Source: Streptoalloteichus hindustanus (lineage in GTDB: Bacteria; Actinomycetota; Actinomycetes; Mycobacteriales; Pseudonocardiaceae). Taken from it: 64,000 nucleotides of DNA. The position numbers and the translations under genes were made by a program. Of the stretch, positions 33,969-41,362 are shown piece after piece (positions within the stretch are counted from its first letter, which is position 1; each line of letters starts with the position of its first letter). The notes under the pieces are model-generated. The model did no database searches. It saw only the letters and a list, made by a program, of their open reading frames with translations, and was not told the DNA's origin. The stretch spans positions 186,001 through 250,000 of the forward strand of contig NZ_FQVN01000009.1 in the NCBI RefSeq assembly GCF_900129375.1, read 5' to 3'.

Positions 33969-35177
33969 ATGGGCTTCGACGTGGCCGGGTTCGTCGGCGG
34001 GCTGGTTCGGCCGATGCGCGAACATCTGTCCAAACTGGACGGTGACACCGGCGGCGCGAGCGCCGCGGGCGAAGCGTTGGGCCGGGCCACGACCGCGCTC
34101 AACGACGTCAAGGGCAGGCACACCAGCGAGGCCAACGCCGCGCTCGGCGGCTGGTACGGCGAGAAGGCCAACGCCTTCCAGAGCCGGGTCGCCGCCTTCG
34201 ACGGCGCCGCGGGCAAGCTCGCCGCGAACACCACGGCGTTGCAGTCGACGGCCAGCGCCGCCGTGAGCGTGGTGACCGCGGCGCGGGCCAACATCCAGAA
34301 GCTGATCGACGAGTGCATGGCCGCGGTGACGCCGTACCTGGTGGCCGCCGCCGCGTGCGGGGTGCTGGGCGGCCAGGGGCTGATGTTGAAGGCCTGCGGC
34401 GCCGCCAAGAGCAAGGCCGACGAGTACGCCGCGCGCAGCGCCCAGGAGCTCCAGCACGCGCGCGCCGAGCTCGCGCAGCTGATGGGCAAGCTCAACGCGC
34501 TCCAGCAGCTCGACGCCGGCGCGCTGCGCGGACTGGGCGACCCGCTGGGCGGCGACGCCGGTCCGGCCGTCACCAACCCCAGTGGCGCGCACGACCGCGA
34601 CCCGAAGGCTCCCCCGTCGCGAGGTGACGGCGGTGGCGGCCACGGCGGTGGCGGCGGTGGTGGGGGCGGCTACCACGGCGGCGGCGGCGGTGGCGGAGGA
34701 GGCGGCGGCGGTGGGGGCGGCGGAGGCGGTGGCGGCAGCAAGCCGCGCCTGCCGGTGGCCGTTCCGCCCCAGCCCGGCAGCGGAGTGGGCATCAACCTGC
34801 CCGGCGGCGCGCACGTCGAGGCGCCGAACGAGACCGCGGCGGCGGCCGTGCGCAACGCGTTGTCGGCGCTCGGCACCCCGTACGTGTGGGGCGGCTCGAA
34901 CCCGCCCCAGGGCACCGACTGCAGCGGCCTGACGAAGTGGGCCTACGGCAAGGCCGGTCTGGAGATCCCGCGGCTGGCCCAGTCGCAGACCGTCGGCGCC
35001 GAGGTGCCGAGCATGGACCAGCTCCTGCCCGGCGACCTGGTCGTGTGGAGCGGCCACGTCGCCATGGTGATCGGCAACGGGCAGATGGTCGAGGCCGGCG
35101 ACCCGGTGCAGATCAACAAGATCCGCACCACCAACGCCGGCCAGAAGTTCGTCGGGTTCTACCGCCCGACGGGCTGA
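33969..35177 (+). CDS. WXG-domain NlpC/P60 cell-wall hydrolase
   Basis: The protein has 402 residues in three parts. Residues 1-215 are helical with a WYG turn (W62-G64), like long WXG100/LXG N-termini of ESX cargo; a short hydrophobic stretch (VTPYLVAAAACGVLGGQGLML) lies near 117-140. Residues ~218-257 are almost pure glycine with a few His and Tyr. Residues ~270-402 are an NlpC/P60 domain with Cys318 (GTDCSGLTKWAY), His363 (SGHVAMVIG) and a following polar residue (EAGDP). It should cleave peptidoglycan stem peptides after export. No classical signal peptide is present, which supports type VII export. It has an RBS-like GGGGAGGAACG before the ATG. Confidence 0.85.
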   Translation: MGFDVAGFVGGLVRPMREHLSKLDGDTGGASAAGEALGRATTALNDVKGRHTSEANAALGGWYGEKANAFQSRVAAFDGAAGKLAANTTALQSTASAAVSVVTAARANIQKLIDECMAAVTPYLVAAAACGVLGGQGLMLKACGAAKSKADEYAARSAQELQHARAELAQLMGKLNALQQLDAGALRGLGDPLGGDAGPAVTNPSGAHDRDPKAPPSRGDGGGGHGGGGGGGGGYHGGGGGGGGGGGGGGGGGGGGSKPRLPVAVPPQPGSGVGINLPGGAHVEAPNETAAAAVRNALSALGTPYVWGGSNPPQGTDCSGLTKWAYGKAGLEIPRLAQSQTVGAEVPSMDQLLPGDLVVWSGHVAMVIGNGQMVEAGDPVQINKIRTTNAGQKFVGFYRPTG

Positions 35178-35196
35178 GCGCGGCGAGGAGCGAACG

Positions 35197-35604
35197 GTGA
35201 GCGAGGACTTGGACAGGCAGGTGCGGGACGCGGTGGACCGCGCCGCGGAGCGGGTGGCCGCCACCCAGCGGCAGGTCGCCGACCGGCTCGCCGGCGCCCC
35301 GCCGGTGACCGGGCGGGCGTCCTCGGCGGACGGCGCGGTGACCGTGGTGGTCGCCCCCGGCGGCATGCTGCGGACCGTGGAGATCGGGCCGGCGGCGATG
35401 GCGATGGGCCCGGAGGCGCTGGCGCGCGAGGTGGTGGAGCTCGCCGGGAAGGCGACCCGCAACGCCGCCGCGCGCATGCACGCCTCGCTGCGGGGCGTGC
35501 TCGACCAGTCCGGTGTGCGCGGGCTGGAGGAGTTGGGTCTGCGCCCCGGCGAGGACGACGATCCCGACGACGACGTCGACACGATGCTGCGGAGGGTCCT
35601 GTGA
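35197..35604 (+). CDS. YbaB/EbfC-like protein 1
   Basis: The protein has 135 residues. It has an N-terminal helix (DLDRQVRDAVDRAAERVAATQRQVADRLA), a central beta section (TGRASSADGAVTVVVAPGGMLRTVEIG) and helix pair (GPEALAREVVELAGKATRNAAARMHASL) as in YbaB/EbfC nucleoid-associated proteins, but with a longer acidic C-terminal tail. YbaB-like proteins of this kind are commonly encoded beside ESX substrates in actinobacteria, where their role is unproven. It starts with GTG after GGCGAGGAGCG, 19 nt past the NlpC/P60 gene, and overlaps the next gene by GTGA. DNA binding is possible but not shown here. Confidence 0.72.
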   Translation: MSEDLDRQVRDAVDRAAERVAATQRQVADRLAGAPPVTGRASSADGAVTVVVAPGGMLRTVEIGPAAMAMGPEALAREVVELAGKATRNAAARMHASLRGVLDQSGVRGLEELGLRPGEDDDPDDDVDTMLRRVL

Positions 35605-36179
35605 ACACCGCCGACACGGGCATCGGTCCCGACATCGAGTCGGACACCGACGAGCTGGTCGAGCAGGCTGAGCAGCGGCAGCACGCCAGCGAGCACCTGG
35701 AGCGCGCCCTCGACTCGATGACGGGCACCGCGCGGAGCGCGGACGGCATGGTCGTGGCGGTCGCGTCCGCGAGAGGCGAGCTCCGGAAGCTCGACCTGCA
35801 CCCCGCCGCGCCGCGGATGGGGTCGCAGGCGTTGGGCGAGGCGATCGCGGCGACCGCGCAGCAGGCGGTGCGGGTCGCCGTGCAGCGGTGCTTCAACGTC
35901 CTGGCGCCGGCGCTGGGCGACGAGCTCACGACGACGGTGGAGCAGCTGGTCGGCATCGCGCCGGCGCGCGCCGACGGCTGGGACGCCGCGTCCGAGATCA
36001 GGGCGCCGATGGTGGCCGGGGTCGGGAAGCCGCGTCCGGCGGGACAGGCGGGCGGGCCCGGGGTCGGCGGTGCCGGCGTCGGGGCCGCCCCGGCGAACGC
36101 CGACACCGGCGCCGACTCGGACGTCGACGAGGACGACATCTTCTCGTTCGACCCCGCCAGCCTGCGGTCGGACCGCTGA
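35601..36179 (+). CDS. YbaB/EbfC-like protein 2 with Gly/acidic tail
   Basis: The protein has 192 residues. The core (about 25-120) repeats the YbaB-like plan of the upstream gene: helix, then TGTARSADGMVVAVASARGELRKLDLHP, then a helix pair with QALGEAIAATAQQAVRVAVQRCF. The tail (about 130-192) is Gly/Pro-rich and ends in a very acidic stretch (DSDVDEDDIFSFDP). The GTGA overlap with the preceding gene (35601-35604) suggests stoichiometric production of the two as a heterodimer. It is the last gene of the EspC-NlpC/P60 run. Function is inferred only from context. Confidence 0.68.
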   Translation: MNTADTGIGPDIESDTDELVEQAEQRQHASEHLERALDSMTGTARSADGMVVAVASARGELRKLDLHPAAPRMGSQALGEAIAATAQQAVRVAVQRCFNVLAPALGDELTTTVEQLVGIAPARADGWDAASEIRAPMVAGVGKPRPAGQAGGPGVGGAGVGAAPANADTGADSDVDEDDIFSFDPASLRSDR

Positions 36180-36256
36180 TCGGGTCACGCCCCGCCGGCT
36201 CGGTACGCTTCGGCCGCGGCTGATCGCCGTCACGGTGTGGACGCGGAGGTGCGGTA

Positions 36257-37528
36257 GTGGCGCAGGACATCGTCCCGATCGAGCTCAGCCTGACCGAGGG
36301 CGACGTGATCACGCTGTGGGCGCCGCGGTGGCGGGAGGAGGGCGAGGAGTGGGAGGCGTTCCTCGGTGACGAGGACGACCTCTTCGCCTTCCAGGACGCC
36401 GCGCATCTCGCCGCCTTCGTGCGCACATCGCGGAACCACGACCTCGCCGACCACCCGGCGTGGCACGTGGTGCCGCAGCTCTCGGTCGACGAGCTGATCC
36501 CGGACGACGAGCACCGGTTCGACGTCGTCGGCGTCCTGGAGATGGTCGCCGAGGAGCCGGACACCTGGGTGATCGCCGAGCTCGCCGGCGTCGTGTCGAT
36601 GGTCCGCTCGCTGGCCGACGTGTGCGAGCTGGAGAAGGTGCACGAGGTGCTCGACTCGGCCGAGGGCTTCGCCCTGCTGGAGCGGGGAACGCTGCCGTTC
36701 TCCGGCCGGGACGGCGAGAAGGTCTGGACCGAGCTGGCCAACGTCGTGGCGCAGCGCTGGGACGAGGTGCTGGACGCGCTCGACGAGGTGGTCGCCGAGC
36801 CGGAGGTCGACGCGGACGCGTTGGCCACCGCGCAGGACGAGCTGGCCGAGATCGAGGAGGCCGACGCGGTGGCCGACGAGGCCGCCGCCGAGGGGGCCGG
36901 AGAGGCCACCGCCGCCGGGACCGCGCGGGACGCGGCGGCCGGGGCGGACGACGAGGACCTGGAAGAGGAGGGGCCCACCGGCTTCTGGGCCGAGGTGGGC
37001 ATCGACCCGATCCGGATCATCACCCCGCAGGGCGAGTTCTACACGCTGCGCTGCTACCTGGACGACGAGCCGGTGTTCCTGGGAACCAAGGGCCGGATCG
37101 ACGTGTTCGGCTCGCCGCGCGCGCTGGCGAGGCACCTCGCCGAGGAAGACGTCGAGCACGACCTGCTGGGCGTGGCGACCTGGGACGAGGTCTCGGCCAG
37201 GGCCACCGCCGGCGAGCTGGAGATCGAGGTCGACCCGGAGAACACCTACGTCCTGCAGGGGCTGGCCGACGACCTGGCCGACGGGCCGGACGCGGTCGAC
37301 CCCACGCAGCTCGACCTGGCCGTGGAGCTGCTCTCCGACGCCGCCCAGTGGGCCGGCGACGAGTCGGTCGAGCACGCGCTCGCGCCCTCGGAGCGGCTGG
37401 GCTGGCTGGTCTCCTTCGTGCTCCGGCCGGACCCGACCCGGCTGGCGCCGAGCGCGCCCTACGACGCCGAGGTGACCACCTGGCAGGAGCTCGTGGCCGC
37501 CTTCGAGGACCGGCTCGTCACGCACTGA
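36257..37528 (+). CDS. Rv3311-like conserved actinobacterial protein
   Basis: The protein has 423 residues with two similar globular parts (about 1-180 and 240-423) joined by a very acidic, Ala/Glu-rich linker (about 185-240). Each half begins with a short beta-rich IxLSLTEGDVITLWAP or PIRIITPQGEFYTLRC segment and continues with the pattern FLGDEDDLFAF / FLGTKGRIDVFGSPRALARHLAE, suggesting an internal duplication. The gene occupies the place of M. tuberculosis Rv3311 and is sometimes labelled 'primosomal protein' in databases, without support I can see. The GTG start has CGGAGG upstream, and a -10-like TACGCT lies at 36204-36209. Cytosolic, function unknown. Confidence 0.75.
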   Translation: MAQDIVPIELSLTEGDVITLWAPRWREEGEEWEAFLGDEDDLFAFQDAAHLAAFVRTSRNHDLADHPAWHVVPQLSVDELIPDDEHRFDVVGVLEMVAEEPDTWVIAELAGVVSMVRSLADVCELEKVHEVLDSAEGFALLERGTLPFSGRDGEKVWTELANVVAQRWDEVLDALDEVVAEPEVDADALATAQDELAEIEEADAVADEAAAEGAGEATAAGTARDAAAGADDEDLEEEGPTGFWAEVGIDPIRIITPQGEFYTLRCYLDDEPVFLGTKGRIDVFGSPRALARHLAEEDVEHDLLGVATWDEVSARATAGELEIEVDPENTYVLQGLADDLADGPDAVDPTQLDLAVELLSDAAQWAGDESVEHALAPSERLGWLVSFVLRPDPTRLAPSAPYDAEVTTWQELVAAFEDRLVTH

Positions 37529-37612
37529 GCGGCGCGCTGAGCGCTCCGCGCGGGTAGGCGGCGTCACACGGCGCGCCCGCTGCGGCCCGCGCCCCCTTTC
37601 CGGCAGGATCAG

Positions 37613-37633
37613 GACGCGAAGGGGATTCGCGTC
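37613..37633 (+). promoter_or_regulatory. 8-bp hairpin next to the ribosome binding site of a small ORF
   Basis: GACGCGAA (37613-37620) and TTCGCGTC (37626-37633) form a perfect inverted repeat around GGGGA, ending where GGAGGGGG (from 37634) begins. It could be an operator or an RNA hairpin affecting translation. Confidence 0.4.
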
Positions 37634-37645
37634 GGAGGGGGCGCG

Positions 37646-37774
37646 GTGCTCATGGCGCACGTCGTGGAAGCGCACGCACTGCCGGACGGGCAGCGGAACG
37701 GGTCGGTCCAGGAGGGCCGGGGCGGCCCGGGGAGCGCCGGCCGGGCCGCTGGCCGGCGCGGCGGGCGGTCGTGA
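37646..37774 (+). CDS. Putative 42-residue leader or small protein upstream of YbaB-like 3
   Basis: GTG at 37646 is preceded by a strong Shine-Dalgarno (GGAGGGGG, 7 nt spacing). The frame gives 42 residues beginning MLMAHVVEAHALPDGQRNG and becoming Gly/Arg-rich, and its TGA (37772-37774) overlaps the GTG of the next gene (37771-37773). The ribosome-binding site and the coupling are the support; the product itself is not recognised. It may be a leader that sets the translation of the YbaB-like gene, or spurious. Confidence 0.4.
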   Translation: MLMAHVVEAHALPDGQRNGSVQEGRGGPGSAGRAAGRRGGRS

Positions 37775-38127
37775 CCTCGTCGCCCGGCGGCGACGCGGAC
37801 CTGGACCGACGGCTGGCGGCCGTGTCCGGCCGGGCCGACAACGCCGACGGCTCGGTGCGGGTGACCGCGACCGCGCACGGCGCGCTGGTCGACCTGCGGT
37901 TGGACCGGCGGGCGTTCGAACTGGGGCCGGAGCGGCTCGGCGCGGAGATCGTCCGGCTGACCGCGCGCGCCGCGGTGGCCGCTCTGCGGACCGAGCTGGC
38001 CGAACTCGCCAACCTGCTGCCGGACCTGGACGTCGACCAGACGCTGGGCGGCGCCGGAACCGGTGCCGGAACTGGCACCGACGTCGACGCCGGAGAGCCC
38101 CGGCGCCGCCCGCCCCGAGCCAGCTGA
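37771..38127 (+). CDS. YbaB/EbfC-like protein 3
   Basis: The protein has 118 residues, a third YbaB-like protein within 2.6 kb. SGRADNADGSVRVTATAHGALVDLRLDRRAFELGPERLGAEIVRLTARAAVAAL follows the same strand-then-helix plan in the family; the C-terminal ~30 residues are a disordered Gly/Thr/Pro tail. It begins with a GTG that overlaps the stop of a possible 42-codon ORF and has no separate Shine-Dalgarno of its own. It is convergent with add. Whether it pairs with the two YbaB-like proteins upstream or acts alone is not known. Confidence 0.65.
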   Translation: MTSSPGGDADLDRRLAAVSGRADNADGSVRVTATAHGALVDLRLDRRAFELGPERLGAEIVRLTARAAVAALRTELAELANLLPDLDVDQTLGGAGTGAGTGTDVDAGEPRRRPPRAS

Positions 38128-38150
38128 ACGCCGGAGCGGCCGGGGTGGCG

Positions 38151-38181
38151 GCGGTGGTCACCCGTCCCCGGCGACCACCGC
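38151..38181. terminator. Hairpin between YbaB-like 3 and add
   Basis: GCGGTGGTC (38151-38159) pairs with GACCACCGC (38173-38181) around a 13-nt loop between two convergent genes. Confidence 0.6.
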
Positions 38182-38191
38182 GCCGGCGCGG

Positions 38192-39280
38192 TCAGCCCAT
38201 GAGCGCGGCGTAACCCGGCTTGATCACGTCGTTGATCAGCTGGAGGCGCTCGTCGAAGCCGAGGAACGATGACTTCATCGCGTTCACGGTGAACCACTGG
38301 ATGTCGCCCCAGCCGTAGCCGAAGGCGTCCACCAGCGCGGCGAACTCGCTGGAGAGCGTGCAGTGGCTCATCAACCGGTTGTCCGTGTTCACGGTGACGC
38401 GGAACCGGAGCCGCGCGAGCAGGCCGATGGGGTGCTCGGCGACCGAGGAGGCCGCGCCGGTCTGCAGGTTGGAGGTGGGGCACATCTCCAGCGGGATCCG
38501 CCGGTCCCGCACGTAGTGGGCCAGCCGACCGAGCCGCACCCGCCCGTCCTGGTCGACCTCGATGTCGTCCATGATCCGCACGCCGTGCCCGAGCCGCTCC
38601 GCGCCGCAGTGCTGGATGGCCTCCCAGATCGAGGGCAGCCCGAACGCCTCGCCGGCGTGGATCGTGAAGTGCGCGTTCTCCCGGCGCAGGTACTCGAAGG
38701 CGTCGAGGTTGCGGGTGGGCGGGAAGCCGGCCTCCGGGCCGGCGATGTCGAAGCCGACCACGCCGGCGTCGCGGTAGCGGACGGCGAGGTTGGCGATCTC
38801 CCACGCGCGGTCGTTCTGGCGCATGCCGCACAGCAGGGTGCCGATCCGGATCCGCCGGCCCGCCTCGGCGGCGCGGCGCTCCCCCTCGCGGAAGCCCTCC
38901 TGCACCGCCTCGACGATCTCGTCCAGCCCCATGCCGCGCTCGACGAACAGCTCGGGGGCGTAGCGCACCTCGGCGTAGACGACGCCGTCGGCGGCGAGGT
39001 CCTCGGCGGCCTCGGCGGCCACCCGGACGAGCGCCTCCCTGGTCTGCATCACGCCGACGGTGTGGGCGAAGGTCTCCAAATAGCGGACCAGGGAGCCGGA
39101 GTCGGCCGCTGCGGCGAACCACGCGCCGAGCTCGGCGGCGTCGGTGGTCGGCAGGCCGGTGTAACCCACCTCACGGGCCAGGTCGACGACGGTGCCGGGG
39201 CGCAGCCCGCCGTCGAGGTGGTCGTGCAGCAGCACCTTGGGCGCGCTGCGGATGTTCTCCAGGGTCACCGGGGTCGACAT
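38192..39280 (-). CDS. add: Adenosine deaminase
   Basis: The protein has 362 residues. It deaminates adenosine and deoxyadenosine to inosine forms, which PunA then phosphorolyses. Zinc ligands and catalytic residues are visible: HDHLDG (His19, His21), HAGEAFG (His and the catalytic Glu), LGHGVRI, and NTDNRLMS with the metal-binding Asp. The ATG at 39280 lies 6 nt past TAGCGT (39292-39287) with no Shine-Dalgarno, so it is predicted to be leaderless. It is separated from deoA and cdd here by the coiled-coil gene, whereas in M. tuberculosis add, deoA and cdd are adjacent. Confidence 0.95.
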   Translation of the reverse strand: MSTPVTLENIRSAPKVLLHDHLDGGLRPGTVVDLAREVGYTGLPTTDAAELGAWFAAAADSGSLVRYLETFAHTVGVMQTREALVRVAAEAAEDLAADGVVYAEVRYAPELFVERGMGLDEIVEAVQEGFREGERRAAEAGRRIRIGTLLCGMRQNDRAWEIANLAVRYRDAGVVGFDIAGPEAGFPPTRNLDAFEYLRRENAHFTIHAGEAFGLPSIWEAIQHCGAERLGHGVRIMDDIEVDQDGRVRLGRLAHYVRDRRIPLEMCPTSNLQTGAASSVAEHPIGLLARLRFRVTVNTDNRLMSHCTLSSEFAALVDAFGYGWGDIQWFTVNAMKSSFLGFDERLQLINDVIKPGYAALMG

Positions 39281-39292
39281 GGCGTCACGCTA

Positions 39293-39605
39293 CCCCGGGC
39301 ACCCTGGCCTCCCCTGAGCCGCCGGACCCGACTATGATGATCATCTTGTGCGGGGCGGGTGGGGGCAAAACCACTCCGACGGACGCCGGTGTTGTGCTCC
39401 GCGCCGAGTTTTCGACACAGTGAGCGATCAGGACGGCCACCCATGATCCTCCGTACGGAGCAGTAACCGCGTACCGAGTAGTCGACAGAAGATCAACGAC
39501 CACACTGGGACCTCGCCACGCCACCCGAACCGGGTAGCGCGCGGACCGTTCCCCCGCGGGCCGCACCGGGGGCGCTGCGGTGCGCAGCCGATCACTGGTT
39601 AGGCT
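39293..39605 (+). other. Intergenic region between add and the coiled-coil gene
   Basis: No gene is seen. It contains the palindrome GATGATCATC (39336-39345) about 55 nt upstream of add, and a promoter-like TAGGCT (39600-39605) that would give the coiled-coil gene a leader of roughly 28 nt. Confidence 0.5.
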
Positions 39606-39639
39606 CCCGGAGGTCTCCCCACCCCTCGGAAGGTCAGCC

Positions 39640-40875
39640 GTGAACGAGAACAACCACGCAGCGTTGTCGTTCGACCGGATGCGCAGCATGCTCACGCGCG
39701 CGGCGGAGATCCGCGAGAGCGAGCAGCAGCAGATCTTCGACGCGCTGGACGAGATCCACGCCCGCCTGTCCCCGCTGGAGTCGCTCGGCTCGGTCCGCAA
39801 GCGGCTGTCAGAACTGCCCGACCGCACCGAGGTGAGCGTGCTGGCCGAGCGCCTGGACGAGGCGCTGGCCCGGTTGGAGACCCAGGACGGCGCGATCAGC
39901 GCCCTGGGCAGGGCGGTGGACGGGCTGGTCGACAAGCTCGCCAAGCCGTTCGCCCAGCTCGACGGCCGGCTCGACGGCGTCGCCGGCCGGTTCGAGGGCG
40001 TCGCCGGCCGGATGGACGGCCTGGAGGACCGGATCGCCGGCCTGCACAAGCGGCTGGACGACATCAACGGCCGGTTCGACAAGACCGACCTGCGGCTGGA
40101 CGGCCTGCCCAGCGCGGTGCACGGCCCGGTGCGGGACCGGTTGGAGACCCTGGAGACCGCGCTGCGCAGCCGGATCGACGAGGTGGACGAGGGCATGCAC
40201 GAGCACCTCGACGGCACCCGCGAGGCCGTGCAGCGCTCGGTCGCCGAGTCCGGCGAGGCGGTGCAGCGCCAGCTCGTCGAGGCCGGCGAGGCGCTCCGGC
40301 GGCACGTGACCGAGTCCGGCGAGACCGTGCAGCGCTCGCTCAGCGAGTCCGTGGCGGCGGTGCAGCGCACGGTGGACGAGGCGTCCGACGCGCTGCGCGG
40401 CTCGCTCACCGAGACCCGCGACGCGGTGACCGGTCGGATCGACGAGCTCGACGGGACCCGGCTGGACTCGCTGGCCCAGCGGCTGGAGCAGCTCACCACG
40501 CGGCTCAACGACGTGGCCGGCCGGATCGACCAGGTCGAGGACGGCGTGGGCGGCCGGATCGGCGAGCTCGCCGGCACCGTCCGCCAGGGCCTGTCCCGGA
40601 TCGACGAGTCGCTGGCCGACCGGCCGGACCAGGCGTCGCTCGTCTCGCTGGTGCGCACGGCCAACGAGGAGTCCGAGCGGCGGCAGGCCGGCCAGCTCGA
40701 CGAGGCCATGGCGACCTTCGCCGAGCTGATCCTCGGCGGCGGCGCGCCGGCCGCCCCGCCGGCGCCGACCACGCTCCCCCGCCCGCAGCGCCGGGCCGCC
40801 CGGGGCAAGTCGGCCAAGCGCGACAGCGACAAGGCGCTGGACGACCTCGGCGACCTGGGCGCCGAGAGCGCCTGA
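39640..40875 (+). CDS. Long coiled-coil protein of unknown function
   Basis: The protein has 411 residues. From about residue 15 to 365 it is almost continuous amphipathic helix with heptad and 11-residue periodicities: runs such as FEGVAGRMDGLEDRIAGL, and a block of repeats like AVQRSVAESGE / AVQRQLVEAGE / TVQRSLSESVA. This resembles apolipoprotein/PspA-like or SMC-like rods. There is no signal peptide or membrane segment. The end is a basic Pro/Arg/Lys tail followed by acidic residues. The GTG at 39640 has GGAAGG 6 nt upstream. It is monocistronic, with its own promoter and terminator. A cytoskeletal, polar-growth or chromosome-associated role is possible, but nothing specific is shown. Confidence 0.8.
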   Translation: MNENNHAALSFDRMRSMLTRAAEIRESEQQQIFDALDEIHARLSPLESLGSVRKRLSELPDRTEVSVLAERLDEALARLETQDGAISALGRAVDGLVDKLAKPFAQLDGRLDGVAGRFEGVAGRMDGLEDRIAGLHKRLDDINGRFDKTDLRLDGLPSAVHGPVRDRLETLETALRSRIDEVDEGMHEHLDGTREAVQRSVAESGEAVQRQLVEAGEALRRHVTESGETVQRSLSESVAAVQRTVDEASDALRGSLTETRDAVTGRIDELDGTRLDSLAQRLEQLTTRLNDVAGRIDQVEDGVGGRIGELAGTVRQGLSRIDESLADRPDQASLVSLVRTANEESERRQAGQLDEAMATFAELILGGGAPAAPPAPTTLPRPQRRAARGKSAKRDSDKALDDLGDLGAESA

Positions 40876-40888
40876 CCGCTCACGAACC

Positions 40889-40926
40889 CGGGGAGGGCGC
40901 GCCGGACATCCGGCGCGCCCTCCCCG
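40889..40926. terminator. Terminator after the coiled-coil gene
   Basis: A perfect 18-bp inverted repeat (40889-40906 with 40909-40926, sequence CGGGGAGGGCGCGCCGGA in the left arm) is followed by TTTC. Confidence 0.85.
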
Positions 40927-41178
40927 TTTCGCATCGGTCCGTCGTCGACCACGGCCAGCTCGGTCGCTTCGAGCAATGCCGGGCACGGCCTGCCGTGGGC
41001 GGATCATGTCCTGCCGACGGCTCGTTCCGCCTTGTCGTGAGTGCCCCTGCACGGCGCGTTGATGTCCACAATGGACAATGGCGGCCGGCTGCTTCCCCGA
41101 CGTCGGGCCAGCCTTCGGAGGGGTACCCGTCGGGGGGTCCCCCAATTTCAATAGTGCCGAGGGGGTCTGACAGTTCGG
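40927..41178. other. Gene-free region between the coiled-coil gene and deoA
   Basis: No gene is seen. There is a GTCCACAATGGACAATGG stretch at about 41063 and a G-rich run near 41115-41145 (GGAGGGGTACCCGTCGGGGG). Farther on, at 41286-41306, a (GACCAG)3 microsatellite follows the deoA terminator. Confidence 0.5.
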
Positions 41179-41227
41179 CGGGCCGCGGTCGCCCCTGATC
41201 GGGTGGACCAGGGGCACCCGCGGCCCG
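41179..41227. terminator. Hairpin terminator downstream of deoA
   Basis: CGGGCCGCGG (41179-41188) pairs with CCGCGGCCCG (41218-41227), and GCCCCTG with CAGGGGC inside, separated by a 2x2 internal loop. It lies 136 nt beyond the deoA stop. Confidence 0.6.
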
Positions 41228-41362
41228 TGTGCCGGAAGAACACCGACTGGCCGTCGGTCGCGGTTTCACCGACCCGGCCGGCAGACGAGGACCAGGACCA
41301 GGACCAGCAAGAGCAGCAGCGAGTCGCTGGGGCCCGAAGTACTTTCCAGCCCCGCGAACGGG

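Noticed and set aside
41285..41306. (GACCAG)n microsatellite as a functional element
   Set aside because: Only three perfect units; too short to separate from chance in this DNA.
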